From contig ARYC01019407.1 in the NCBI GenBank assembly GCA_000711775.1, forward strand, positions 1-64,000: a stretch of 64,000 nt of DNA. Direction: 5' to 3'. The DNA comes from Oxytricha trifallax (lineage: Eukaryota; Ciliophora; Spirotrichea; Sporadotrichida; Oxytrichidae). The stretch's first letter is position 1. Every line of letters begins with the position of its first letter. The position numbers and the translations under genes are program-made. The notes under the pieces were generated by a model, which was not told the origin of the DNA, did no database searches, and saw nothing but the letters and a program-made list of their open reading frames with translations. Positions 47,485 through 59,994 of this stretch are shown piece by piece.

Positions 47485-48741
47485 ATGAATAAATCATCTT
47501 CTTATGGTAAAATTGTCACTGGCACATTTTAAACATTATATATACAATATTATTTTTATAAAGAAAATTATTTTACATTTAGAGATCAACCTTTACATTC
47601 AAGAAACGTAGAGTCGGTGACTTTAGATTCGAGAGTGAAATACGAACATGGAACTATATATCCTTAAGATAAAGTAATATACTGAGATGCTGAGATTTTA
47701 AATGTCAACAATTACAAGCAATTACTGAATAAAGATGTTATTTTTAAGAAAATGGGGGAGAAGTCAGATTATATAATACAACCAAAAGGAATGCTGAAGA
47801 GAGGGACTTATTGCGTGACTGAATTATACTCAACATAAACAAGAAAATTGATAGTGGAAAGACTTATTTAAGATAGAGTTGAAAATAGAAAAAGATAAAG
47901 AAGTATACTAGGAGTCAGCATGAATCCATCAATTTACTCTTAATCAATGATAAATACTCAAAGAAACAGCATACTCTATCCAACTTAAAGAACATCAAGA
48001 AAATACAATCAAAACTACAGTCCAATATCTTCAATCAAGAAAGATGAGGATATCCTAGATGATGAGTCAATTATTGATATTAAAGAAACTAAAAAAGAGA
48101 TTGAGGTAAAGAATAAGCTAAAAGAATTTGTGTACTATTAGAATAAGCTTATAAGGCAAAATACTATAAAAGATCCTTTGACAAATAAATCCCAGACAAA
48201 TTAGGAATCTGGATATACTTAGCTTTTGAGGAAAACAACATCTTCATTTGATCTTAAGAGGTTGAATCCACAATTGATTCAAGCTGTGCTGGATAGGAAT
48301 TATTTGGGTAGCAAAGAAAGAAAATAAAAGAACAGAAGGTCATTTATTGTTACTAATGAAAATACTATGGTTTAATATCATTTAAATGTACCGCATAAAT
48401 TGATAAATCATAATAATGCAGAAAACCTGTTGCTAAAGAAATAAAATTAAGGAATTAAATTTGAAACTGACAGAAGTCATTTCTAGAATAGACAGAAATT
48501 CAGAAACACAAATTAAACTACAACTACTTCTGCAAATGCCACATAACAATCTTGGAATTAAAATAAATTATACAAGAAGCTGATATAATAAAGATTAGGG
48601 ATTGATCATACTCAAAGCAAGTATAGAATGTAATCTAAATTCTCAAAAACTAATATTACTCAAATATTCTAGATTCCTATTAAAAATTTAATAATATATT
48701 ACAATTTTAAACTTAAATTGTTCTTAAAAGGATCTAAATGA
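47485..48741 (+). CDS. Unrecognised basic, Gln/Asn-rich protein
   Basis: Start ATG 47485 gives MNKSSSYGKIVTGT; a 51-bp IES (47530-47580) is removed to continue FRDQPLHSRNVESVTLDSRV. A single in-frame TGA at 47683-47685 follows KVIY, after which the same phase continues DAEILNVNNYKQLLNKDVIF and then about 350 codons to TGA 48739-48741. The product is basic and rich in Gln/Asn/Ser (SIYSQSMINTQRNSILYPTQ), with no recognised domain; cytoskeletal or cortical proteins of ciliates often look like this, but that is only a guess. It is divergent from the AT-hook gene, about 150 bp away. Confidence 0.6.
47530..47580. other. 51-bp IES, pointer ACATTT
   Basis: ACATTT lies at 47524-47529 and 47575-47580. 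Deletion with one copy joins IVTGTF to RDQPLHSRN. Both sides are in the same phase because 51 is a multiple of three, so the frame test alone is weak; the exact 6-bp pointer and the AT-only interior support the call. Confidence 0.6.
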
Positions 48742-49913
48742 AATTAATGAAAATATCCTTAAGTGGATTTTAATTAAATTATTTATTTACTAAAGATCAT
48801 TGAATTTAATACAAATTATATGAAAATATAAAGTGTAAATAATTATTATTTTCCTTTAGATAAAAATTTAGAAATGTTAACAAAACTTAAGTAGTTAGTT
48901 AACTAGATATCCTGTATATTTTTAAAACAAATATAACTAAAATATTTATTATTATATCTTCTTAAAATGAATACATTTTATAAATAATAAAAATATAAAG
49001 TCTCTTTCTTAAATAATATCTTCTTGTTAAACTGAAAGAAAAGAAAACGATTTATTATATTAATCTATGGATTAATGGAAAAATCAATTTATTTAGTATA
49101 AATCAGATGATATAGATTAAGATAAACTGCTCTTACTATCATGAAATTTTTATTAATTTTATATTCACTCTAATAATATAAGATTTATATTTATATAACA
49201 TAATATAGATATATTTAATACTATGATATTATAAATAATGATAAAATTGTTTATATAGAGTACTTTTTATATTTGAACATCATATATTACAAATAATTTT
49301 AATTAAATATTATTTATTATAATATATGTGTTTTTAAAAATTAACCAAAACAATTTATTCATTTAATTTTTATAGATACCACTTTATTTATAAAAGGGAA
49401 TATTTTTCAAGAATTTAATTTCTTATTTTTCTTATTTTTTGCTGAATAACTATCCACAATATAATATATTGGGGAGTTAGTTTGTTCAAAATGAAATTTT
49501 ATTTATTCCACTCTATAATGTTCTGAAATAAGCTAACAAATAATCCACAAAAGATCTGACTAATACAAATTTTTTAATTTTAAATAATTATTTTTTCGAT
49601 GAAGAGAATAGTATAATTTTAAAATTTTTTAATTTTTAATTACTAAATCACATTTAGGACATAATCGTAAATAAATTAACTTAAAGAATTGAATTAAATC
49701 ATTAATTAGAGTAATTTATTATTCAAATGGATCAAATTATTATAATGATTTTCATTTTTTTCATCCACAGCAATTCAAATTTTATTATTTAAATGCAATT
49801 ATAGAATTTGATTTCCATAAAACGTAATAATTCAAATTTAAAACGTATAAATATTAACACAATAACAAATTTTAGATATAATTACTTTATTGTAATCCAA
49901 GCTTTTGATAAGT
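48742..49913. other. AT-rich intergenic region, no gene seen
   Basis: About 1.2 kb of very AT-rich DNA with TGA in every frame. It lies 3' of both flanking genes, which converge here. No repeat or RNA gene was recognised. Confidence 0.5.
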
Positions 49914-52459
49914 TCATTCTAATATAGAATATAGTAGCAATCCCAAAGTAACTAAAATGCTTGATATTATTCCAGAAGATAAAAAGATTGCTTGATCTAA
50001 ATTCAAATTGTACCAACTATCCCCAAATACTTTATAAACGCAGTTCTATGTTTCAGGGACTTGAATAATAAATAAGTAAAATCAATATTATTATATTGAA
50101 TGTATGGCCAATGAGTCACATTAAAAACTTTTTCTACAGCAAATCTCCATTCTTCATTATTAGTGCCTATTCCACAAGGATCTTTCTATGCTCGCATATC
50201 TGCTCTATCTAATGTGTGACATTTAGATTTCTGCAATACGTTAAGCTTTGCAGCAACTGCATTGGTATATATAGAAGTACCTATCACTGAACCGCAATAT
50301 CCAGTCACGTTTACTATTGAACTATTCATTAGTAGAAATTAAAAATAATGTATTTATATTTTATCATTTATTTAATTTTTGGATGAAGAGAATTATAATA
50401 TAATAGTATAGATATAAAATAAAAATAATCAACTTTAAAAGTTTTCACTAATTCTTATTGTACACGTTATGTTTTGATTATGATTATTATAATTAATATT
50501 AAGAAATTAAAGATAATAATACATGGGAAATTAATTATTGGGGGGGGGAAGTTTCCTGCACCGGTTTATGATAAAAAAAAAATTTTAGGGAAGTTTCCTG
50601 CACTTTTTTTAATTTTTTAATTTTTATTTTTTTTTAATTTAATTAATCTTTATAACAACTATCAACCAACTTTAGGACTAATTTCATTGTTTTAATTATA
50701 CTTTAATTTATCAATCAATAGTCAATATCTCTCTTCAGATTCCAAAAACCCTGACATTTTTTATCTGATATTTGTAGGTTTTGTCTCTTAATTATTATAT
50801 TACTTTACTATAGTAATTCCAATATTGTATGCAATTGTTAGTGTCATTCTGATTCAATTTATCTTGTTCTTACCATGCCTATATAATATTAGACTAAATC
50901 TTCTTGAGCTACTTCAATGATGAACAATATGCTCTTAATATTTAATGGGTCATAAAAATATAAAATTTTTTTATTTATGTAAAATTTATTAAATTTAGCA
51001 TAAAGATAAAAACAGTGCAGGAAACTTCCTCGAGTGCAGGAAACTTCCCCCCCCCCAATTATTGTAATACTCAAGTCACACTTACAAGGTATAACACAAA
51101 AATAGATGATATTTAAGATTAAACTTAAAATATATTTATTTAAATATACTTCAACAAAAGAACGCTTGCCCTTTGAAGCATAAGTTAATTATGCGGCTGT
51201 TAGAGAGCTATTGTCAACTCTGAGCTTGCATGGTACTGTCTGATTAACTGGACTACAGGAATATGAATCATTAAGTGTCATTTCAACTTGAGTTGTGAAT
51301 TTAGTATCGCTATTAGTGACATTCATCAGACCAGTAGCTTTGACAATTACTCCACATCTTGCTGTTGTATCATCCACGGGATGAGCTAATCCACTCTAGC
51401 AGAATTTACCATTTTACTCAAAGTCTGCAAATACTAAATTTAATGTATCTGTTTGATCTTAGTTAACTCGAGACCATCCAAATAGTACTCCTTCTACTTA
51501 ACTATAAAGGGGAAGACATTTAGTTTGATTTAATTTCCTGTCCACATATAAACATCAAATATATATATATTTAGAGTAATCTAAGAAAAATATAAAAAAT
51601 ATACATTAGAAGCATACCAACAGAAAAGTGCATTCTAACATTCGTAATCGTTTGCGCAATTTTCGTATTGACCTTTCTAAGCTGAGCATTTTGATTCAAA
51701 GGGCATTTATACTCTATTTTTAAACATGTTTAAAGAATTAGTATAAATTTAAAGGGCCAGTTTATTGAATTTCTGCAATATAGTCCAGCTTAACAATCAT
51801 CATGAATATGACAGAAAGAGTTTTATTCTAATCCTCGACACTACCCCTCATTGCAATTTTTAGATTTACACTGATTATCTGATTTGCACTTTCTTCCTGG
51901 TCGAAGATCTTGCATAAATGAACCTACATTTGCACAATATGGTATAATATTATCTAATAGTATAGTATTTTAATAAATATGCAGTTGTCTTTTTTGTTCT
52001 TACAATTGAAGTACTTCCGTCTGTATTTATGAGGATTTAGATTACTTAAATAACAATTCGATACTTACATTAGGCGTTATTGCTGGCGGATTGTTGTTGA
52101 AGGTATTCATCCATCCAAGCGTAAGTCCCATCTTATAAATCAAGAGGGCAAACATCAGGCAAAGAGTCTGTAGGCATATTATCACTATCATAGCATTAAT
52201 ATCCAATAATTTGTTGAATCTATAAAATAAATGTTAATCGAGTTGCTTTGATATAACAACAATTGTAGTATAAATAGGTTAATAGGTTAATAGAAAATAG
52301 AATAATACTTACATAGAGATTATATTTTACTGAAGAGCATTAACCAGATAGCATAGAGGCTTTATCACATTTTAAAACTGGGCATTAAATAATCCCATTC
52401 CCTAAGTTTTAACCTTTAATTTTTAGTGTTATTATTGAGAAAGTAATTAGTGATAACAT
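49914..52459 (-). CDS. Cys-rich single-pass surface protein
   Basis: From ATG 52459 a hydrophobic start (MLSLITFSIITLKIKG) precedes Cys-containing segments: IQCPVLKCDKASMLSGQCSS; GRKCKSDNQCKSKNCNEGQC with NSFCHIHDDCQAGLYC (51960-51790), an EB/dickkopf-like spacing; and CSAQKGQYENCANDYECQNA (about 51690). Further on are NDSYSCSPVNQTVPC with several N-glycosylation sequons (51500-51190), and NSSIVNVTGYCGSVIG (50329 down). The C-terminus is one transmembrane helix, LSSGIISSILVTLGLLLYSI, ending TGA 49914-49916. This predicts a type I membrane protein with a secreted Cys-rich ectodomain. The blocks are separated by introns (one starts GTAAGTATT at 52314) and IESs, one of which holds a G-tract MITE. 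Function unknown. Confidence 0.65.
50541..51056. mobile_element. G-tract-terminated MITE, copy 2 (516 bp, 8-bp TSD)
   Basis: It starts with eight Gs running into GAAGTTTCCTGCACC and ends GCAGGAAACTTCCCCCCCCC. AATTATTG flanks it at 50533-50540 and 51057-51064. A second GGAAGTTTCCTGCA lies just inside the left end (about 50589) and a second inverted copy just inside the right (about 51017). The interior is T-rich and non-coding. Termini and internal repeats match the element at 41677-42095. It lies within a non-coding gap of the Cys-rich surface protein gene. Confidence 0.85.
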
Positions 52460-53650
52460 TTGTTTAAAAAGAGTTATATGCAAATGCATCTATTTCTTTG
52501 ATTTCATTTTTAGTTATTTAAATTTAAATTAAATTATAAAGCAATTAAAATTTAATTATTTATATATTCTTATAGCAACTATAGTTACTTGGCCGCTCTC
52601 TTTGCTCATAATAAGTTTATCTTTATAATATCATAATTATATATTAATACAATAGCATAAAAATACTGCTTATTTTTGGTCAATTGAACAATTATTTATC
52701 AATCATAGATCCTTAAAAATTAAAAAATTTTTCAAGAAAAAAATAATGCAATATATCTATGATACTTGTAAATAGAATTGAAATGAAAATAATAGTACAA
52801 TTTAGAAATAAAATTCTATCAGTATTATACCACATTCTTATCTAAAATTCAAAGTAAGTTTATATCATTTCAAATATACAAAGTTTTATACTCGAATTTT
52901 GGACTTAAATAACTAAAGCAGTTCATAAAAAATCAAATATCTTCTCATATTCTTTAATATTAAACATTAATATTGCGTTTTATTAAAATAAAAAGGGGGG
53001 TTCTAAGTCGGAGCAAAATATTTTCACAAAAAACCTAAAAACTCTGAACCGATGCAATATCGATATTTTACCTCTTTGTTCAGATCTAGTCCTCACACCC
53101 TCATAAAAATTATCAGTTTTATCAAGACTTACTAATTAAATTATGAATCAAACCCCTTTCATAATATCTCGATCAAATAACACTAATATATTTTAAATAT
53201 CGTAATTTAAAATGTTTGAATGATATTTTTATGAACTCAAAAATTTCAATTATTTAAACTATGATTATAGATATTTACATATTAATTTATATTATTAAAA
53301 CATAAATAATTTTCTTTATTATATAAAATAAATTTCCCAGAAGAAGAATATTTCTGTAATGAAAATATGATAAACTTGTTTACTCATTTTAAACATCAAG
53401 ATAGCAAATTACTCAGTTAATAAATTAAATCACCTTTATGGGGGTAAATATTAATCTAACAGTGGTTTAAATTTACTCCTAACCTATATTGATGAAAGTT
53501 TGAAATAATTTTGCTTTTGCAAAATTTATAAACACAATGGGAGCAGGTAACATTTAATTTCTTCCAATTTTTAATTCAGAGAGGCTTAAGGGCAAATATC
53601 ATGCAAAATATTATCATTTAAAAATCAAGAATATATAAAGAATATAAACA
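52460..53650. other. AT-rich region without a gene
   Basis: Mostly AT-rich, with a GC-richer patch at 52990-53160 (AAAGGGGGGTTCTAAGTCGG and a block around GAACCGATGCAATATCGATA) that could be a degraded repeat. No reading frame is supported. Confidence 0.4.
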
Positions 53651-53679
53651 GACCAAAGAGAGATAGTTATCAACTATCT

Positions 53680-53950
53680 AATAAAATATGCACTAGATGA
53701 ATACATGGAGGAAGAAGAATATATTTGCCCTAATTGTAAAACACTTTATGCAACTTCAAAGACTAGAGCAAATCATTGAAATAAATCCGAAACGTGCAGA
53801 TTTTATCGCAGGGTCCAAAGAGTAGAAGACTTATTGCAAACTTTGAATGCTTGTGATGTGGATGGACTTATGAGACATTCTTAAACTACAAGAGACATAT
53901 GTACTAGTCAGATAGAGTAAACAAAGCCTCAATACTTAAAAACTAAATAA
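53680..53950 (+). pseudogene. Decayed C2H2-type zinc-finger fragment
   Basis: One frame reads EEEEYICPNCKTLYATSKTR followed by ANH, a TGA (53777-53779) and NKSETC, a C-x2-C...H...C finger. A second phase gives FECL, TGA (53854-53856), then CGWTYETFLNYKRHM, another finger whose Cys pair straddles the TGA. Two fingers in different frames, each with a TGA, point to a decayed gene, perhaps from a mobile element. Removal of unrecognised small IESs is the alternative. Confidence 0.5.
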
Positions 53951-55032
53951 TATATGATGAAAATGTAAGTTTTCTTATAGATAGAACTATTATAAAATGA
54001 GATTTGTAAAGTAAGAGCTGAACCCAAAATAAAAAGAGTTACAACTACTAAGACTTTGTCTATTAAGCTAAATTGTATACTTTGGCACAAAATTGTTCAG
54101 CTCTAAATGTTATTTGAATAATATAAACCAATAAAGCTTAGATGATAGTTGATTAATTAAAATTACTTAGGTTTGCCAGAGAATGAGTAAATCATCAAAA
54201 ATTGAAATTTATAATTTTTAGATTTTATTATAATTAGAAACATTTCTGAGTGTATTTTACATGTGAATAATTTATATAGGCAATATATTAACAAATGTTT
54301 TTAAAAAATAAACTATTTTAAACTTTAAGAAATCAATCATCAATTAAATATTATTAAAAATAACCAATAAAAAATGCAAGACTTAAAAATAAGTAATATT
54401 TACTGGATTAATAATTAAAATTAAAATCATTATTAGTAATATTAAAAATAAAAATAAGTTTACTATAAAATTAAGTTATGATAACATACGAGTTTTCTCA
54501 AAATTATAATTTTTTTGACTTAGCTAGGAAATTAAATGTATTTAGCATTATTAATTATATTAATCCTTCACTCTTGATTTTTAATATAAAATTTTGCGAT
54601 AATTTGTATATCTACTATATGCTTTTCTATTGGTTAATTTAAGGACTACGATGTTAAAAATGATTGGCTCTCTACTCATAATAGAAGTCTAGGTTTATAT
54701 ATTGAAGGGTATAAGGCACTCCCATTTCAATTTATAAAAATTGATACAATTTTCCAGATTAATTGAATAAAACTATAATATATAAAAACCTATTATATTA
54801 TTATTCTCTTTTAAATATATTAAAATAGCATGTATAAATTGTAGATTATTTAATTATTTCTGGAATTTGTAACAATTTGTATCAAATACCTCTCAAATAC
54901 AAATTTAAGACAAATACCACTAAATTGATTTAAATCAGAAGGCATTATATTCTACTGGACCCTCTTCAAAACTTAAAAGGATGGATTTAAAATCTTAAAA
55001 GAATAATGTTATGAAGTGATTAAAACACTTTA
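53951..55032. other. AT-rich region without a gene
   Basis: No convincing frame in either strand; short Gln/Asn-rich runs are expected by chance at this base composition. Confidence 0.4.
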
Positions 55033-55356
55033 ATGAATTAACCTCCAAATAAGGGAAATCTAATAAATAGTAAAAGCCCACAATATTTTGTGGAAAATAG
55101 TTTAATTGGTATCAAAAGAAGTTAATATGCTAATGTAATGAATAGAAGTGGGAATCTAAAGCTATATACCTTATATCGTTATTCTAGCATTTCTAATAAT
55201 TTCTGTTATTTTACAGAGTAGTATGCTGAAGTTCCTAGTTACTAATGTGATAGTCTATGTGCCCAGTAATAACCTCTTACTTCTCCACAGTATCTTTATG
55301 ATAATACATCTTTTGTTTATGTTGATCCGGATGAGCTGATTTAACTTCTCTACTGA
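55033..55356 (+). CDS. Small unrecognised protein (about 107 aa)
   Basis: ATG 55033 opens MNQPPNKGNLINSKSPQYFV, continues KRSQYANVMNR and ends QPLTSPQYLYDNTSFVYVDP, DELIQLLY, TGA 55354-55356. The stretch 55144-55212 (GTGGGAAT..TTTTACAG) could be a 69-bp intron, since removing it keeps the frame and gives VMNRKQYAEVPSYQCDSLC. Pro/Gln/Tyr-rich, no domain seen. Its stop lies 6 bp from the stop of the convergent gene at 55363. Confidence 0.5.
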
Positions 55357-55362
55357 GCGATA

Positions 55363-58300
55363 TCATTTTTTCTTTTCTTTTTCTATCAAATAGCTAAAAT
55401 ACAAAGTCATATTGCTATCCAAATTCAGCCCTACAGCTTAATAGTTAGATCTTCAATATAATGTGATGGCCATCTCTATAACTTAATAAAATGTTTTAGA
55501 TCCCCCATGACCTTTAAGAAAGAGTGTATGAAACAGTTATTCTTCTAAGAATTTGTCTGCATAATTTTCTAAGTTCTTTTTTACTTATTTTCTGTTGCCC
55601 TTGCTATAATCCTCTAACTTTTCTTGAATGTCTTTAAGTATGTCTTCTTAGTTGTAATATTCAACGTATTCTTTAAATGCAATTCTTCTTAAATATTTTG
55701 CATTATATAAGTCATCTGATTTTGCAGAAGGTTACCACTCACTTTCTTCCTCTTCTTATTTGTCTTAACCCTATAAATTCTTAACTTAAAAAAATAACAA
55801 ATCTTAATAATATCCTCTTGCTATTCAACATTTGAATTAATGGCTTTCAATAAAGTCTTTGAGTTTCTTATTAGTTCCAACTCCTTACCATAGAACATAA
55901 GTATAGACACTTCTTTGAAATAGATTGTTAATTCCTTTAAGTAATTTCAATGTATGTTACATTCAATAATATAATAAAGCCGTATTATGCATTCCAGCGA
56001 CTGTGTTGAAAAGTTCAAATTTGTGTCCCCTTTCATCATTTAGCATCCTTATGTTGCAAAATTCTATATGAAAGAATAAAATATCCAAGTCTTATATACC
56101 CATATTCTGCTTTACTTTTCAATTTCTTTAATTATTCAGATTGTGGGATGGAATTTTCTGGTACTGTATTTTGGTATTGTATTTTTCAATTCGTTTTTCC
56201 AAGAGTAATTACTAACTTTATAAACTGTATAGCCTTCTTTGTCTTATTTTTACTTTATTTAAACTTCAAAATCGTAGTTATTATGCTCTTGTTTTATCCA
56301 TTATGGTTTCTAATGTTCTGTAATAGTCTTCCTTCTTTTATCAAAGATATTAATTAAGCTCTGCTCTCATACTAAGCACATTGAATCTCACTTATACTTT
56401 AATTCAATCTGTTGATATTTTTATTATTTTTGTATTAGGATTGTTTATTTTCCTTAGGATTAATAATTCTAAATAATATATTCAATTTTTTAAATTTGTT
56501 GATCAAATATAAAGACCAGATATCTTTATAATTTTGCTAAACTTCTTGTTTTTACTTCATTGACAGATAATATTTTTCAAGTTAAGCCTTTGTCTTTTAA
56601 ATATTTTTAAAAAGTTTTCGTATTCTTATTTTCTCATGTTAAATAGTTTTGTTCAAATTTTCTTTAATCTGTTAAAAATATTTTACTAGTGTTAGATCTA
56701 ACTCTAAAATAAAGAAATTAATTAAATGTCCTAAGTTATACTGTAACTTAAATCTTTCTAAGAAACCTAATCTTTCCTGTTCATTTATTCATAATGATAT
56801 TTGTATTTCTCTATCATATGCTACTTATTTTTTATAGAGCCTTTACTCACAAACATTACATTTTAATTTCATTTTGCTCATAAATATGTATCCAGAAATT
56901 ATTGATATATTTTATTTAATCTATTTGTATCATTAACATATTATAAAATAATTCTAAATTTGTTCATAACTTAATATCTGAAAATTAGATGATTTTTAAC
57001 TATTCTAATAAATTTTGAAATTTATTTTCTAATAATTGAGTTTAACTCAGTGCCCATATAAACATAGCAATAGCAAGTGACAAATTTTGTTGATCTAGAT
57101 ACTGAATTATATTTTTAAAAAAATCTGAATCAATTGTTACTAAATCGACACTTTCTATATCTTCTTCGCTCTTGAACTATCTGCTTTTGAATTGTTATAT
57201 CTATTTTTCTTTGTAGTTCTTGTTGAATTCTATAATATGATCCATCCGTTCCAATTTCCGTATTTATTTAGATATCATAATATCTATTTTTTTTATTTTT
57301 TATCCTGTTCTTATGAAACTTCAATTAATTGATCTTTCTCATCCTTTAGAGAAGGTGCATAATTTGACTGATCGTCTGTCTTCAATGGCAGCCTCATATT
57401 TAAAATTGTTTTTGAAATTTATTTTAGTTATAATCTGCTCCCTATATATATAGTAAAACATGACTCAAGTTTGATATTATATCTCAACTTCCAATATACT
57501 AATAAAAAATTAACATATTTATTCATTATTTAATATTTTTTTAAAAAATTATTGTTTTACTCAAATCTATTAAACAATAATTTGTATCTAAAAGTTATTC
57601 CAATATTAGATTTGAATATTAAATTATTTTTTTAATTTGATTTATTAGTTTGAACTTTAGACAAACTTATTTTTATTGCAATTTTCTTCTTTTTTAGGAA
57701 TTTTTGTGTTTTAAAAGTGAACTTGCTTCATTTGATTCATACTCATATTCATTAGATATTTTATAAAAGTATCTCCTAAATTACAATAATTATTTTTAAT
57801 TTATTTCAAAACCTTGCCTGCAACAATTTTGGTGCTGTTGTCCTAGTTTAAAGCTAAAATTCTAAAAAAATCTGTGTCTGCAATATTATTAAATTAAATA
57901 GTGTAAAAAGCTGATAAAAAACTTTTTCATTAAATAAAGGAATACCTATTTTTTTCATAATTTTTATTAGTTTTTTTTATTGAGTGCTTCCTTGATTCGC
58001 CTCATGAGGAATGTATCTTCACAGTCATCCTGATTAATAGGGTATCCTGTCTGCCACTATTCATTCAATTCTTTACTCACCAGTGCTTATAAGACACTCC
58101 TGGAAATTGATTAGTTTTGACTGTCTTAGATTGCATCTTAATTCTTTTCCTCTTCTACAATGTTTGAGACTTCATTTACTAACTCACTTAATTTATAGAC
58201 ATATCAATTTAATCCTGTTCTGCCATTAACTTATCTTGATAACTTTGATTGATTGATTCTTCATCAGATTCCTCTAATACATCTGGCAATATGGTTTCTT

Positions 58301-59030
58301 AATTTAGTTTACTTCTAGAAGATGCTAGGCAGTTCGCAACAGATCTTTGAGGTTTAGTGAACTTTGTTTTAAGTAATCTATTCTAATATAATTCTTAAGT
58401 TATTGCGGATTTTATACTTCTGTGAGTTTAAATTTTGCTTTTATAAAGTTTACTGAAATCTTTATTTATTGCTTTTATAGAATAAAAAAATAGCAAATAA
58501 TTGGATTTCTTATTTTAACTAGATTGAATTGGAGTCTTAATCCTTCAATGAACAATACATCATAATGTTTCTCGATGTAATTACAACTACTATTTGCTTA
58601 ATAAGGCTTGCTATTGTCTCCAAGCTTTAATCTGGGAATCTAGTCTAAATCCTTATAACAAATTCTTGGATCCCTTCTCTCTTGACTCTTGATAAGATAT
58701 AATTAAAGTCACGTTTCTGTCTTAATATTTAATATCTTAATATCTTCGAAGAAGTCTTTGTCGATTAAATCAGTTTCATTTATGATCTTGTTCATTAAGT
58801 TCATGCTATTGACTTCGTAGTTGTATTTTATGTTGTCTGGATTTCTCTTTTCACATAGTACTTGGCAAATAGAAAAATATCTTAAAGATTTTTATTCGTA
58901 AAATACTTATCCTCATTTTTCACAAGAAAATTCTGAATCACTTAAATCTTGAAGAATCTATCATCAAATTTAAAATAATTTTACTCATGCTGGTCTCTGA
59001 ACTCGTATTCCTATTATTTGTAATCAATTG
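55363..59030 (-). CDS. Long coiled-coil protein, unrecognised
   Basis: Several minus-strand frames in order read as one protein: QHEQNYFKFDDRFFKIQVIQ near 58990; NSMNLMNKIINETDLIDKDF near 58800; QETILPDVLEESDEESINQS near 58300, then SVLQALVSKELNE; LPLKTDDQSNYAPSLKDEKD (57390) and DFFKNIIQYLDQQNLSLAIA (57130). From 56869 SKMKLKCNVCEQRLYKKQ precedes nearly 200 uninterrupted codons with coiled-coil character (NEQERLGFLERFKLQ, IRIRKLFKNIQKTKAQLEKY). The end is DSNMTLYFSYLIEKEKKK at TGA 55363-55365. The single CxxC might bind zinc with other residues. No family is recognised. Several IESs are implied by phase changes; pointers were not resolved. Confidence 0.55.
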
Positions 59031-59199
59031 ATTAATTTATAAATTAAAAGATTTTTCCATTTTAATTAATTATTATAATTTTCAAATGCCTTATATTTGG
59101 GATAATTTGTAAATAATAATAAATTTAATAAATATAAGCTATTTATTTTAATAATCTTAATTATATTAAAATCTAATCAATTATTAAATATAATTTATC

Positions 59200-59774
59200 T
59201 CATTTAATCTTGATACAGATTGAATTATTTTTTAAATTAATGATAATATTCATTTATTTAAATTTATAATTTAATTAATTAATTATTTAAATAGGAACAT
59301 CTTGTGGTGCAAGATAGTAGTCTGGAACTTGCTGTCTTCTTCTTTTCTTCATCTTGACTTCAGTTGGTTTCTTGTTTTGTTCGTGGACTGTGTAAGTGGC
59401 AATCTCTTTTCAGCATAAAGGGCAAGTTGATTGTTTTTGTAGTTGCCAGTTATTGAAACATGATTGGCATTATAAGTGAGAGCAGTCTGATTTCACAATT
59501 GTCAATTTAGCCATTTCACTAAAACATATTGCACATTATTGTTCAAATCTGCATAGATGTTCCTTGAGTTTGTCTTTTCTCTTGGTCTTGTAACTGCATA
59601 TGCACACATGGAAGTCTTTCATATGATCTGTCTTCATTATTGGCACTTTGAGAATCTTTCATTCTTTGTGAAAGTTGGATTGTCTGTCATTTCACACTTG
59701 TGCTTCTTTTTCTTGTCATTCCTCATGATCTTCTTGCATTGATTGTACTCTGCTTGAACCTCTCTGTTTGGCAT
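59200..59774 (-). pseudogene. RING zinc-finger gene, decayed or germline-limited
   Basis: A RING finger is readable: CAICFSEM, then VKSDCSHLQCQSCFNNWQLQ and STCPLC, giving the C-x2-C, C-x-H-x2-C-x2-C and C-x2-C ligands of a C3HC4 domain, the type found in ubiquitin E3 ligases. Upstream is a finger-like HVCICSYKTKRKDKLKEHLC. A TGA (59410-59412) falls directly after CPLC, where related proteins usually have a residue followed by KE or KP; the same phase continues KEIATYTVHEQ and a basic KKRRRQQ tail. The first part, from ATG 59774 (MPNREVQAEYNQCKKIM), is in another phase. Lesions in two places suggest decay. Confidence 0.6.
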
Positions 59775-59994
59775 TCTAAAATATTATTATAATAATTATA
59801 AAATAAATCTCTTAAATATATATTATCTGAATATTTAAGTATAAACTAATTATTAGAAACATATGTGTCTAATAATTCAAGTAATCTTTAATAATGCTAA
59901 TGAAATTATTTATATATATATTTTTTTTTAATTTTAATTAATTATTTTATTATTTTTTATTTTATTTTTTTTCTCTTCTTACTCAGTTCCTTAT
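59775..59994. other. AT-rich spacer
   Basis: Short AT-rich stretch with T and AT runs separating the RING gene from the GC-rich repeat. No feature seen. Confidence 0.4.

Noticed and set aside
51001..51064. Minus-strand peptide with GGGEVSCTRGSFLHC
   Set aside because: It is produced by the C-tract and GGAAACTTCC words of the MITE end, not by a gene.
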